In this document: positions 28,454 through 40,689 of the stretch, in pieces | Layout of the letters: each line of letters opens with the position of its first letter | How positions within the stretch are numbered: position 1 is the stretch's first letter | Notes under the pieces: generated by a model | The model's input: only the letters and a program-made list of their open reading frames with translations | Databases searched by the model: none | Told to the model about the DNA's origin: nothing | Source of the DNA: Stenotrophomonas sp. PS02298 | GTDB lineage: Bacteria > Pseudomonadota > Gammaproteobacteria > Xanthomonadales > Xanthomonadaceae | Direction of reading: 5' to 3' | DNA length: 61,885 nt | NCBI RefSeq assembly: GCF_029959445.1 | Contig: NZ_JASCOR010000006.1 | Location: 1 to 61,885, forward strand | Translations under genes and position numbers: made by a program

Positions 28454-28831
28454 CTAACCACCCCAACGCGTTGACAACTGACTACGAACCAGCTGGCGCG
28501 CCGAGTTGCTCTCGGTAGGTTCAAAGCGCATTGCCTTGACCGCATTGACCGCCCATTGGGAACTGGCTCCAGCCGGCTTCGCTTCAATCACTTCCACATC
28601 CTTGGTTCGACCTCGTTTGGTCACCGTATAGGCCACGGTGACTTCTTCCGCAAACGCCAGGTTGCCCGGGTTTGCCGGCATCCGGGGATTGAACTCCCCT
28701 TCACTGGGAGTCCAGAGCTTCAGGGCTTCGGTGGGAGGGAGCTGCAAAGGCTCAGCATCCCCCGCAATGACCAGTGGACTGGAAGTGGCCGCAACGGCAA
28801 GCAACATGAAACCCATGATCTTTGAGCGCAT
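28454..28831 (-). CDS. Small periplasmic TonB-C-like protein
   Basis: This 125-residue protein has a signal peptide (MRSKIMGFMLLAVAATSSPLVIAGD). The mature part resembles the TonB C-terminal fold: AEEVTVAYTVTKRGRTKDVEVIEAKP, then WAVNAVKAMRFEP, the pattern of the energy-transducer family. It lacks the N-terminal transmembrane anchor and the proline-rich spacer, so it cannot couple to ExbB/ExbD in the usual way. Such free TonB-C domains are frequent in Xanthomonadaceae, and their role is unclear. It is transcribed alone, ending at a terminator. The family assignment is by pattern only. Confidence 0.7.
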   Translation of the reverse strand: MRSKIMGFMLLAVAATSSPLVIAGDAEPLQLPPTEALKLWTPSEGEFNPRMPANPGNLAFAEEVTVAYTVTKRGRTKDVEVIEAKPAGASSQWAVNAVKAMRFEPTESNSARQLVRSQLSTRWGG

Positions 28832-28945
28832 GACCTTCCTTGAATTGGCGAGTATCGCTGGACTCTAGGAGCGTTTTGGACGGCTTGCAAGTTCTCGCCG
28901 CGCAATCTATCCCGGCACATGAGCCGCCCTAGCCTGAGAGCAACA

Positions 28946-30565
28946 TCACTCGATACCGACCAGCTCCCTGGCCACGTCGCGCAGGCTGAACTTCTGCACC
29001 TTGCCCGTCGCCGTGCGCGGCAGCGGACCGAAGACAAAGCGCCGCGGCAGCTTGAAGCTGGCCAGATGCTGGCGGCAATGCGCCAACGCCTCGACCGATT
29101 CCAGATGCGAGGTTTCCCTCAACTCGACAAAGGCGCAAGGCGTTTCGCCCCACTTCGGATCCGGGCGCGCGACCACCGCAGCCGCCAATACCGCAGGATG
29201 CCGGCACAGCACATATTCCACCTCCAGCGAGGAGATGTTCTCGCCACCGGAGATGATCACATCCTTGGAGCGATCGCGGATCTTCACCGCGCCGTTGGCG
29301 TACACCACCGCCAGATCACCGGTATGGAACCAACCGCCGGCAAACGCCTCAGCCGTTGCTCGCGGATTCTTCAGGTAGCCCTGCATGGTGATATTGCCGC
29401 GGAACATGATCTCGCCAACGCTGATGCCATCCCATGGCACCGGCTGCAGGGTCTCCGGGTCCAGTACCTGCATGTCTTCCTGCAGCAGGCAGGCCACGCC
29501 CTGGCGGCTGTTGAGCTCGGCACGTTCTGCAATTGGCAGCTGCGCCCACTCGGCCTGCGGCTGGCAGATCGACGCCGGGCCATAGACCTCGGTCAGGCCG
29601 TAGACGTGGGTGATCTCAACGCCCATGCGCTCCATTTCCTCCAGCACTGCTGCCGGCGGCGCCGCACCCGCGACCTGGCCCTTGATACCGACCAAGCCCT
29701 GCTTGCTTTCCTCCGGCGCAGCGGCGAGTGCGGCATGGATCACCGGCGCGCCGCAGTAGTGGCTGACGTCATGCTCGCGCATCAACTCCAGCACACGCTT
29801 GCGATCAAACCGGCGCAGGCAGACCTGGGTGCCGGCCACCGCAGCCATGGTCCACGGGAAACACCAGCCGTTGCAGTGGAACATCGGCAGCGTCCACAGG
29901 TACACCGGGTGTTGCGGCATGCCCCAGTCGATGATGTTCGCAATCGCATTCAAGTACGCGCCGCGATGGTGATAAACCACGCCCTTGGGATCACCAGTGG
30001 TACCGGAGGTGTAGTTGAGAGTGATGGCATCCCACTCATCGGCTGGTAGCTCGAACGCGAAGTCAGGGTCGCCGGCGGCCAGCAGCGCCTCGTACTCGAT
30101 CTCAGCAAGGAACGCGCGGCCTTCGATCTCCGCATCATCGACGTCGATGACCTGTGGCGGCTGCTTGCACAGTGCCAACGCCCGTTCCATCAGCGGTGCG
30201 AACTCACGGTCGCTGAATACGATTTTGGCCTCGCCATGGTCGAGCATGAAAGCCAGGGTCGGCGCATCAAGCCGGGTGTTGAGCGTGTTCAATACTGCGC
30301 CAAGCATCGCCGGCCCGTAATGCAGCTCAATCATTGCTGGAGTGTTGGGCAGCAGCGCGGCAACCGTATCGCCTTTGCCGATACCCAGGCGCTGCAGGGC
30401 CGAAGCCAGCCGACGACAACGCTGGTAGACCTGCGCCCAGTCGAGGCGGCGCTCCCCGTGGATGACCGCCACGCGCTGCGGATGCACGGTTGCCGCCTTG
30501 CGCAGGAAGCTCAACGGCGACAGCGCGGTGTAGTTGGCCTGGTTGCGGCCAAGGTCCTGGTACAT
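28946..30565 (-). CDS. Acyl-CoA synthetase (AMP-forming), medium/long-chain type
   Basis: This 539-residue member of the ANL adenylating superfamily activates a carboxylic acid with ATP and then CoA. The P-loop motif is YTSGTTGDPKG and the adenylate motif is YGLTEVYGP. GWFHTGDLA, DRSKDVIISGGENIS and PRTATGKVQKF (catalytic Lys) complete the set. The overall resemblance is to the AlkK/FadD3-like group (fatty, aryl or methylthiopropionate acids). The ATG at 30565 has GAGAGGAAGAGG upstream; a TTG seven codons earlier is weaker. It is monocistronic. The substrate cannot be fixed from sequence: medium-chain fatty acid and 3-methylmercaptopropionate are both reasonable. Confidence 0.9.
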   Translation of the reverse strand: MYQDLGRNQANYTALSPLSFLRKAATVHPQRVAVIHGERRLDWAQVYQRCRRLASALQRLGIGKGDTVAALLPNTPAMIELHYGPAMLGAVLNTLNTRLDAPTLAFMLDHGEAKIVFSDREFAPLMERALALCKQPPQVIDVDDAEIEGRAFLAEIEYEALLAAGDPDFAFELPADEWDAITLNYTSGTTGDPKGVVYHHRGAYLNAIANIIDWGMPQHPVYLWTLPMFHCNGWCFPWTMAAVAGTQVCLRRFDRKRVLELMREHDVSHYCGAPVIHAALAAAPEESKQGLVGIKGQVAGAAPPAAVLEEMERMGVEITHVYGLTEVYGPASICQPQAEWAQLPIAERAELNSRQGVACLLQEDMQVLDPETLQPVPWDGISVGEIMFRGNITMQGYLKNPRATAEAFAGGWFHTGDLAVVYANGAVKIRDRSKDVIISGGENISSLEVEYVLCRHPAVLAAAVVARPDPKWGETPCAFVELRETSHLESVEALAHCRQHLASFKLPRRFVFGPLPRTATGKVQKFSLRDVARELVGIE

Positions 30566-30688
30566 CTGGGGCCTCTTCCTCTCCAAGGATGTTGCCGGTA
30601 GAGAGTCGGACAGCTGGCACGGAATGTCGCTGCGACATTAGTCGCACGGATTTGGCTTGGGGTTTGAGGCTGCTGGCCAGAAGCTTCT

Positions 30689-30736
30689 CCTCACCCCAAC
30701 CCCTCTCCCGTGAACGGGAGAGGGGTTGGGGTGAGG
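30689..30736. repeat. Complete palindrome of the CCCCTCTCCCGC family
   Basis: CCTCACCCCAACCCCTCTCC (start 30689) pairs exactly with GGAGAGGGGTTGGGGTGAGG (end 30736) around a short centre CGTGAACG. It is the longest perfect hairpin of its family here; the copies at 7516, 51302 and 61847 are single-armed and extend on one side only. Confidence 0.88.
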
Positions 30737-30771
30737 GGAAACTCCTGGCTGATAGAGCCAGACAAAAGCAC

Positions 30772-30802
30772 AAAAAAAACGCCGGCATGCCGGCGCTTTT
30801 TC
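30772..30802. terminator. Bidirectional terminator after gyrA
   Basis: CGCCGGCATGCCGGCG is a perfect 16-base palindrome flanked by AAAAAAAA and CTTTTT. On the minus strand it ends gyrA with a U tract. Confidence 0.92.
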
Positions 30803-30819
30803 CAAACTCAATGCCCGAA

Positions 30820-33519
30820 TCAGGCCTCCGGCGCTGCCGGTGCCACTGCTTCCGCAGTGCCTGCAGCGTCCTCTTCCAGTACCTCGTCCTCGGCATCGAG
30901 CGACGCATCCAGGCGTTCAACCGCCTGCAGCTTCTCGCCCTTGGACAGACGGATCAGGGTCACGCCCTGGGTGTTACGGCCCACGCGCGAGATCTCTGAG
31001 CCACGGGTACGCACCAGGGTGCCACCGTCGGAAATCAACAACACCTCGTCACCGGTACCCAACAGCACCGCGCTGACCAACTTGCCGTTGCGCTCGCTGG
31101 TCTGGATGCCGATCACACCCTGGGTGCCACGACCCTTGCGCGGGTAGTCCGCCAGCGGGGTGCGCTTGCCGTAGCCGTTTTCGGTCGCGGTCAGGATGTA
31201 CTGCACGCCGGCATCGTCTGCAGCGTCGACGATCTCGCCGCCGTCCACTGCAACTTCCTCGACGCCGTTGTCGTCCTCATTCTCATCCTCAACGCCGCCG
31301 GCACTCTCGGCGACGATCAGGCTGACCACTTCCTCACCCTTGGGCATCTTGATACCGCGCACGCCGGTGGCGGTGCGGCCCATCGAGCGGACCTTGTCTT
31401 CACCGAAGCGCACGGTCTTGCCGTTGGAGGCGAACAACACGATGTCACGCTCGCCATCGGTCAGGCCAACGCCAACCAGCGCGTCGCCGTCGTCCAGGTT
31501 GATGGCGATCTTGCCGCGCGCCAGACGGAACGCGAACTCGCTCAGCGGAGTCTTCTTGACCGTACCGTTGCGGGTAGCGAAGAACACGAAGTGGTTCTCG
31601 TCGTACTCGCGCACCGGCAACACGGCCTGCACGCGCTCACCGTTCTCCAACGCGATCCAGTTGATGATCGGACGACCACGTGCATTGGAACCGGCCTCCG
31701 GCAACTGGTGCACCGGCAACCAGAACACCTTGCCCGAACTGGTGAAGGTCAGCAGCGTGTCATGCGTGTTGACCAGCCACAGCTGCTCGATGAAATCCTC
31801 GTCCTTGGTCGCTGCGGCACTGCGGCCGCGGCCACCGCGACGCTGCGCTCGGTAGGCGCTGACTGGCTGGCGCTTGACGTAACCGGCACGCGACAGCGTC
31901 ACCACCACGTCTTCCGGCGCAATCAGATCCAGGATATCCAGGTCTTCTTCGCTGTGGCGGATCTCGCTGCGACGCTCGTCGCCGAACTCAGCACGCACGC
32001 TCTCCAGCTCTTCGCGGATGACCTGCAGCAGCACATCCGGGTTTTCCAGGATGCGGATCAGGCCGGCGATGAATTCCAGCAGCTGCTTGTACTCTTCGGT
32101 CAGCCTGTCCTGCTCCAACCCGGTCAGGCGGTGCAGGCGCATTTCCAGGATCTGCGTCGCCTGGACTTCGCTGAGCTGGTAGTTGCCGTTGACCAGGCCA
32201 ATGCCCTTGGGCAGGTCTTCCGGACGCGATGCCTCGGCGCCGGCAGCGCCCAGCAGAGCGCCAACCAGACCTGGTTGCCACACCTTGGAAAGCATGCGCT
32301 CCTTGGCTTCAGCCGGATTGGCCGAGGTCTTGATCAACTCGATCATTTCATCGATGTTGGCCAAGGCAACAGTCAGGCCTTCCAGCACGTGCGCACGCGC
32401 ACGCGCCTTGCGCAGTTCAAAGATGGTGCGGCGGGTGACAACCTCACGGCGGTGGCGGATGAACGCCTCCAGCATTTCCTTGAGGTTCAACAGCTTCGGC
32501 CGGCCATCAACCAGCGCAACCATGTTGATGCCAAACACCGACTCCATCTGGGTCTGCTGGTACAGGTTGTTGAGCACAACCTCGGCCGACTCGCCGCGCT
32601 TGATTTCGATGTAGATGCGCATGCCGTCCTTGTCGGACTCATCGCGCAGCTCACTGATGCCTTCGAGCTTCTTTTCCTTGACCAGCTCAGCGATCTTTTC
32701 GATCAACCGCGCCTTGTTCACCTGGTACGGAATCTCGGTGACGATGATCGACTCGCGACCATTGTCGGCCACTTCGATATCGGCCTTGGCACGGATACGC
32801 ACACGGCCACGGCCAGTGCGGTAGCCAGCGATGATGCCGGCGGTGCCATTGATGATGCCGGCGGTGGGGAAATCCGGGCCCGGGATGTATTCCATCAGAC
32901 CATCAACGTCGATCGACGGATTGTCGATCAGCGCGATGCAGGCAGTGATGGCTTCGGTGAGGTTATGCGGCGGGATGTTGGTCGCCATGCCCACCGCGAT
33001 ACCGGCAGAACCATTGACCAGCAGGTTCGGGAACCGGGTCGGCATGACCGTCGGCTCCAGTTCCTTTTCATCGTAGTTGGGCTGGAAATCGACGGTTTCC
33101 TTGTCGATATCGGCCATCAGCTCATGCGTCAGGCGCGACATGCGGGCCTCGGTATAACGCATTGCTGCTGCCGAGTCGCCGTCGACCGAACCGAAGTTAC
33201 CCTGGCCGTCCACCAGCATGTAGCGCAGCGAGAACGGCTGCGCCAAGCGCACCAGCGCGTCGTAGACCGACTGGTCGCCGTGCGGGTGGTACTTACCGAT
33301 CACGTCACCGACGATACGCGCCGACTTGAAGTACGCCTTGTTGCTGTGCGCGCCCAGCTCGTTCATCGCGAAAAGGACGCGGCGATGTACTGGCTTGAGG
33401 CCATCGCGGGCATCGGGGAGTGCGCGGCCGACGATCACGCTCATCGCGTAATCGAGGTAGCTCTTGCGCATCTCGTCTTCCAGGTTGACCTGGATGATTT
33501 CCTTGGCGTTTTCTGCCAT
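30820..33519 (-). CDS. gyrA: DNA gyrase subunit A
   Basis: This is the type II topoisomerase subunit that cuts and rejoins DNA to introduce negative supercoils. It has 899 residues. The catalytic Tyr122 is in [13 protein letters not shown]. The quinolone-resistance region reads [15 protein letters not shown], so position 83 is Gln (E. coli Ser83) and position 87 is Asp. The C-terminal beta-pinwheel contains an inserted acidic loop ([12 protein letters not shown], about residue 755), and the tail is acidic. The GyrA box QRRGGRGR (about residue 561) marks DNA-wrapping ability. The ATG at 33519 is the standard start. It lies downstream of mtnA on the same strand but is separated by 370 bases of repeats, so it has its own promoter. 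Confidence 0.98.
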   Translation of the reverse strand: MAENAKEIIQVNLEDEMRKSYLDYAMSVIVGRALPDARDGLKPVHRRVLFAMNELGAHSNKAYFKSARIVGDVIGKYHPHGDQSVYDALVRLAQPFSLRYMLVDGQGNFGSVDGDSAAAMRYTEARMSRLTHELMADIDKETVDFQPNYDEKELEPTVMPTRFPNLLVNGSAGIAVGMATNIPPHNLTEAITACIALIDNPSIDVDGLMEYIPGPDFPTAGIINGTAGIIAGYRTGRGRVRIRAKADIEVADNGRESIIVTEIPYQVNKARLIEKIAELVKEKKLEGISELRDESDKDGMRIYIEIKRGESAEVVLNNLYQQTQMESVFGINMVALVDGRPKLLNLKEMLEAFIRHRREVVTRRTIFELRKARARAHVLEGLTVALANIDEMIELIKTSANPAEAKERMLSKVWQPGLVGALLGAAGAEASRPEDLPKGIGLVNGNYQLSEVQATQILEMRLHRLTGLEQDRLTEEYKQLLEFIAGLIRILENPDVLLQVIREELESVRAEFGDERRSEIRHSEEDLDILDLIAPEDVVVTLSRAGYVKRQPVSAYRAQRRGGRGRSAAATKDEDFIEQLWLVNTHDTLLTFTSSGKVFWLPVHQLPEAGSNARGRPIINWIALENGERVQAVLPVREYDENHFVFFATRNGTVKKTPLSEFAFRLARGKIAINLDDGDALVGVGLTDGERDIVLFASNGKTVRFGEDKVRSMGRTATGVRGIKMPKGEEVVSLIVAESAGGVEDENEDDNGVEEVAVDGGEIVDAADDAGVQYILTATENGYGKRTPLADYPRKGRGTQGVIGIQTSERNGKLVSAVLLGTGDEVLLISDGGTLVRTRGSEISRVGRNTQGVTLIRLSKGEKLQAVERLDASLDAEDEVLEEDAAGTAEAVAPAAPEA

Positions 33520-33685
33520 TCGGGTTCCGTTGTCTGGTAGCGATCCCGTCCGTTGGCGGCACCCTGAAGGGCCACCCTGCCGGAAACTCGGATCAACCTG
33601 CGGAGTCTACCACAAGGGCAGGTTTTTCGCCGCCATTTAGGGTGCTTTTACCGGAAGAAATCAGGAACTTAGGGACTGCCATAGG

Positions 33686-33885
33686 GTAATGCCGAGCCAT
33701 GCTCGGCAGGGGCCTTGGCGCCGCCCCTTGCAGGAGCCCTCCCCTGTGGAGCCGATCCATGCACGGCTGCCGCCTTACCGGACAAGCCGCTTGCCGAGCA
33801 TGGCTCGGCACTACCTTCACGCATCCCTGCCGAGCATGGCTCGGCACTACATTCGCGTGCCCTTGCCGAGCATGGCCCGGCACTA
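33686..33885. repeat. Cluster of four SMAG palindromes
   Basis: One copy in GTAAT orientation (33686-33713) faces three copies ending CACTAC (33791-33814, 33827-33850, 33862-33885), the last three spaced about 36 bases apart. The gap 33520-33889 has no gene; 33520-33680 should hold the gyrA promoter. A degenerate copy (GATCCATGCACGGC) lies near 33745. Confidence 0.88.
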
Positions 33886-33889
33886 CCGG

Positions 33890-34954
33890 TTAATTGGAGA
33901 ACGCGGCAGACATCGTCGCCAGGTCCGGCTTCAGGATCACGCCGCGCTCGGTGACGATGGCGTCGATCAACTCACCCGGGGTCACGTCGAATACCGGGTT
34001 CCAGGCGGCGATGCCTTCGGCTACGGTGCGTACACCGCCCACGCCGAACAGTTCGCCCGGGTCACGCTGCTCGATCTCGATCTCGTCGCCATGGGCGGTG
34101 CCCATGTCCACGGTGGAGGACGGTGCGACCACCATGAACTTGACCCCATGATGGCGGGCCGCGATGGCCAGCTGATAGGTACCGATCTTGTTGGCGGTGT
34201 CGCCGTTGGCGCAGATCCGGTCGGCGCCAACGATCACCCACTGCACCGCGCCGGTCTTCATCAGGTGCGAAGCCGCCGAGTCGGCGATCAGGGTCGCGTC
34301 GATGCCATCCTGCTGCAGCTCCCACACGGTCAGGCGTGCGCCCTGCAACCACGGCCGGGTCTCCCCGGCAAATACCTTCGCGATACGCTCCTGCGCCACG
34401 CCAGCGCGGATAACCCCCAAGGCGGTGCCAAAGCCTGCAGTGGCCAGCGAGCCGGTGTTGCAATGGGTCAGTACGCCGCTGCCCGATGCAATCAGCGCTG
34501 CGCCCAAGGCGCCCATGTGGCGATTGGCGGCGAGATCCTCATCCGCGATTGCCTGCGCTTCCAGCGCGGCGACCAGTTTCCAGTCCGAACCGGCAGCGGC
34601 GATAGCGCGGCGCATGCGTGCAAGCGCCCAGGCCAGGTTGACGGCGGTAGGGCGCGAGGCATTGAGTCGATCCAACGCTGGCGCCAAGGCCTGCAATGCA
34701 GCAGCACCGTCATCGGCCTGAACTTCGCGCGCCGCCAGTACTACACCCCAGGCTGCAGCAATACCAATGGCGGGCGCTCCGCGCACGGTCAAGGCATGAA
34801 TGGCCTCGGCTACCGCGTCACTGTCATGGCACAGTACGTGCTCGACGATGAACGGCAGTTTGCGCTGATCCAGCAGCTCCAGGGCTTCGCCGGTCCAACG
34901 GATCGGGCGGATATGGTCGTAACGGGCGTAATCGATGGCGGAGGTATCGTTCAT
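33890..34954 (-). CDS. mtnA: S-methyl-5-thioribose-1-phosphate isomerase
   Basis: This enzyme of the methionine salvage pathway converts methylthioribose-1-phosphate to methylthioribulose-1-phosphate. It has 354 residues, the usual length. [14 protein letters not shown] marks the N-terminal half. The catalytic Cys is in [15 protein letters not shown] and the catalytic Asp in [14 protein letters not shown]. The ATG at 34954 begins the conserved N-terminus ([20 protein letters not shown]); a longer open frame continues upstream but overlaps the DUF3011 gene. The other mtn genes are not in this window. The stop is close to a SMAG element. Confidence 0.96.
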   Translation of the reverse strand: MNDTSAIDYARYDHIRPIRWTGEALELLDQRKLPFIVEHVLCHDSDAVAEAIHALTVRGAPAIGIAAAWGVVLAAREVQADDGAAALQALAPALDRLNASRPTAVNLAWALARMRRAIAAAGSDWKLVAALEAQAIADEDLAANRHMGALGAALIASGSGVLTHCNTGSLATAGFGTALGVIRAGVAQERIAKVFAGETRPWLQGARLTVWELQQDGIDATLIADSAASHLMKTGAVQWVIVGADRICANGDTANKIGTYQLAIAARHHGVKFMVVAPSSTVDMGTAHGDEIEIEQRDPGELFGVGGVRTVAEGIAAWNPVFDVTPGELIDAIVTERGVILKPDLATMSAAFSN

Positions 34955-35015
34955 CCGGATATTGTAATCGGCACCAGCCGGCGCGGACCAACAACCTTGA
35001 ACCCGCCAGCTTTGT

Positions 35016-35699
35016 TCAATCGGCGGAGAACTCGCCGCGGCAGCCCTTGTCCACCCAGATACCGTTGTGGTCCCAGCCCCAGCTGTCACCTTCCCGGCAG
35101 GCAGCTCTGGACAGCTGCTCGAGCAAGGTAACCCGGCGCATGACGCTGACTCCGCATTCGCGTCGCAGCTCGCTCTTCGATTCGCAGGTAACCCGGCGTG
35201 GGACATCGACAAAGCCAGAGCCATCCTCGGCGCCAACCTCGAACAGGCCCTGACAACCGCGACTGACCCAGATCTCCTTGCCACTATATCCCCAGCTGCG
35301 CCCTTCGCGGCATGGCAGCACCGACTGCTGCCGCAGCAAGCGCACAGGCGCCCCCCGCAACACCACGGGGCAAACCTCCGTCCGTCCCTTCGATTCGCAA
35401 CGTACCACCCGGCGTGTTGTACGGGTGGAAGCCTGCGGCCGCGCGAATTCAGCGCTACAACCCCGGCTTACCCAAACCGCGTTGCCTTCGACGCCCCAAC
35501 TGGTCTCACGGATGCAGTCACGCCTGGACAGCTGCCGCACCAGTTGCACACCAGCACCGGTATCCATCGGGCAGAACGTCCGCAGCTGATCACCCGATTC
35601 GCAGCGCACAACCTGCCGGTCCGCCGCTGTTGGCGCAGATTCCCGGGCTGCCAGTACGGTCGGCGCCAGCAATAGCAGCAAGCCGCAGACCCGCTTCAT
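35016..35699 (-). CDS. Exported protein with three DUF3011 repeats
   Basis: This 227-residue protein has a signal peptide ([18 protein letters not shown]). The rest consists of three tandem modules of about 60 residues. Each starts with VxCES and holds a leucine-rich segment ([30 protein letters not shown]), then a SWG...G...WVSRGC or WVDKGC turn. Each module has four Cys, probably two disulfides. DUF3011 proteins are common in Xanthomonadaceae and have no assigned role. The ATG at 35699 has GGGGAGCG upstream. It is transcribed toward mtnA on the same strand with a 61-base gap, so the two may share a transcript. Confidence 0.87.
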   Translation of the reverse strand: MKRVCGLLLLLAPTVLAARESAPTAADRQVVRCESGDQLRTFCPMDTGAGVQLVRQLSRRDCIRETSWGVEGNAVWVSRGCSAEFARPQASTRTTRRVVRCESKGRTEVCPVVLRGAPVRLLRQQSVLPCREGRSWGYSGKEIWVSRGCQGLFEVGAEDGSGFVDVPRRVTCESKSELRRECGVSVMRRVTLLEQLSRAACREGDSWGWDHNGIWVDKGCRGEFSAD

Positions 35700-35821
35700 C
35701 AGACGCTCCCCTGTTGGGTCATGATGGGTTCCGATGATCACACACTGCCTGAGTCATTGTGAGCAAAGCATTATCTTCACCGCCCCCAGGCTGCAGATCC
35801 ATGATCCAGCGCAAACCAGCT

Positions 35822-36765
35822 TCAGGCGCGGGCGAAATCAAACGCCAATACATCGCCAATGCGCGGCGTACCGGCCAAGGCCATCAGCAAGCGATCCACG
35901 CCAACCGCAACACCGGCGCAGGCAGGCAACGACGGCAATGCCGCAAGAAAGGCTTCATCCAAGGGCGGCTGTTCAGCTCCGCGCGTCGCACGGATCGCCA
36001 GATCGCGCTCGAATCGCTGGCGTTGCTCAACTGCGTCGTTCAGCTCGTGATAGCCGTTGGCCAGTTCGACCGGCCCCAGGTAAAGCTCAAAGCGTTCAGC
36101 CAATGGCGGCGTGCCTGGACGGATCCTGGCCAGCGCGGCCTGGCTGGCTGGCCAGTCATGGATCACGGTGATGGCATCGACCGCGAACTGCGACTGGATG
36201 CGATGGCTCATCAGCAGATCCAGCCAGTCATCGCGAGTCAGGCCATCGGGCTGGATACCGACTTCGCCCAGACCCGCACGCAGCTGCACTTCGTCGGCCA
36301 GGAACGGATCCAGCGCCACCGCCTGCATGAACAGTTCGCGGTAGCTGACGATGCGCACCGATGCAGGCGGACGCTGCACCAGCGCCAATGCTTCCTGCAC
36401 CAGCGCAATGGTTTCTTCGATCAGCCGGTGGTGATCCCAACCAACCCGGTACCACTCCAGCATGGTGAACTCGGGATTGTGCCGCCCGCCGGCCTCGCCG
36501 TTGCGGAACACCCGGCCCAGTTCGTAGCAATCGCCCACACCGGCAGCCAGCAATCGCTTGAGCGGATACTCCGGCGAGGTGCGCAACCAGCGCTGCGGCG
36601 ACCCAGCATCCACATGCCCGCTGAAGCGGGTATGGAAGCCCTCGATGTTCGGCTCGGTGTTGCCGGCAGCCGACATGATCGGCGTCTCAACTTCCAAGAC
36701 ATCGCGCGCGGCAAAAAAACCGCGGATCAATGCATTCAAGCGTGCGCGCTGACGCAGGGCCTCGA

Positions 36766-36769
<4 letters not shown>
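35822..36769 (-). CDS. epmA: EF-P beta-lysine ligase (EpmA/PoxA/GenX)
   Basis: This 315-residue class II lysyl-tRNA-synthetase paralogue lacks the anticodon-binding domain. It attaches (R)-beta-lysine to elongation factor P, easing translation through polyproline. Motif 2 is visible ([26 protein letters not shown]) and motif 3 (GVAVGVDRLLMALAG); the catalytic core starts with FFAARDVLEVETPIMSAAGN. The start is GTG 36769, overlapping the GNAT stop by four bases. It is the last gene of the ligA-GNAT-epmA run. Its partner EpmB, needed to make beta-lysine, is not in this window. Confidence 0.94.
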
Positions 36770-39725
<2,956 letters not shown>

Positions 39726-39788
39726 TTACCCGCGCGGAGTGTTGGCGCGGTAAAAGCGGGGTGCTTGTGATTGATGCTTGCTGCGAAC

Positions 39789-39888
39789 AGCACCCCACCC
39801 TGGCCCTCCCCTTGCCTGCGGCAAAGGGAGGGAGCCAAGCTCTGCCCCCTCCCTTTCGCGTAGCGAAGGGGAGGGTTGGGGAGGGGTA
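39789..39888. repeat. CCCTCCCC-family repeat between zipA and ligA
   Basis: This contains CCCCACCCTGGCCCTCCCCT, a small hairpin (TTGCCTGCGGCAA), then CCCTCCCTTTCGCGTAGCGA with GGGGAGGGTTGGGGAGGGG. It is a diverged single copy of the 153-bp unit at 2575-2937. Confidence 0.82.
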
Positions 39889-39900
39889 GCTCTTAAGGCT

Positions 39901-40641
39901 TTACCAACGCGGCGACTTCGTCAGCGGCGGCGCCTGATGCTGGCGGTCATATGCACGCAGATCATCGCGGATATGCGCGATGCGCTGGCGACCCAGCGCA
40001 TTGCGGCTGTCATCCAGCACCACGCCATCCAGCAGCTCACCCATGCGCTGCACGGTCGGCAGCATCTTTTCCCAGGCGTCGAGCGCGGTCATCGGCGCCG
40101 GCAAGGTCAGGAAGAACGCAATGGCCGGGGTTTCCATCTCGCGGATGTTGGCCATGTCGAAACTGCCCGGCTTCATGATGCTGGCCATCGAGAAGATCGG
40201 GCCGCGCTCCGAGTGTCCTTCCACAAGACGGTGGAATACATTCATGTAGCCAAAGACCAGACCGGTCTTCTCCGCCGCCACCACGATGTCCTCGCCACGC
40301 AGCACCTGCCCGGAGCGGGCGGCCACGTACAGCGAGACGATCTTGTCGAAATCCTGGGTTGGCCGCTTGCCGAGCTCACTCAGGTTGCCTTCGTCCACGT
40401 CAGGCAGGCCGAGCTCGGGCTGGCTCACGCCGTCGCCTTCGGCACCACCCTCGCCCACCTCGGTACCAGCAGCGCCATCGGCACCGCCCAGCACCGGCTC
40501 GCGCCGCGGTTGCTCACCGCTGGCAGGCTCCTTGCGCTTGCCTTGGGCCAGGCGCTTGGGCCGGCTGAAAAAGAAAATGGCCGCTACCAGCAAAACGCCG
40601 GCAACCAGAATGCCGATACGCAACAGTGCCGTGTCAGACAT
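39901..40641 (-). CDS. zipA: Cell division protein ZipA
   Basis: This inner-membrane protein tethers FtsZ to the membrane at the division site. It has 246 residues. The short periplasmic N-terminus and single transmembrane segment (LLRIGILVAGVLLVAAIFFF) are followed by a basic and then acidic linker (about 28-95), shorter than in E. coli. The C-terminal FtsZ-binding domain (about 95-235) contains VSLYVAARSGQVLRGEDIV, LVFGYMNVFHR and SMASIMKPGSFD. It sits between smc and ligA, the usual order in gammaproteobacteria. The ATG at 40641 was chosen for the membrane anchor. Confidence 0.94.
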   Translation of the reverse strand: MSDTALLRIGILVAGVLLVAAIFFFSRPKRLAQGKRKEPASGEQPRREPVLGGADGAAGTEVGEGGAEGDGVSQPELGLPDVDEGNLSELGKRPTQDFDKIVSLYVAARSGQVLRGEDIVVAAEKTGLVFGYMNVFHRLVEGHSERGPIFSMASIMKPGSFDMANIREMETPAIAFFLTLPAPMTALDAWEKMLPTVQRMGELLDGVVLDDSRNALGRQRIAHIRDDLRAYDRQHQAPPLTKSPRW

Positions 40642-40689
40642 GCGCTGCAGTCTCCGGATTAATCGTTCAGGTGGTTAAAGGATGGCACG

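Noticed and set aside
34955..35284. Longer mtnA frame
   Set aside because: The extension overlaps the DUF3011 gene in another frame on the same strand; the conserved MtnA N-terminus begins at 34954.
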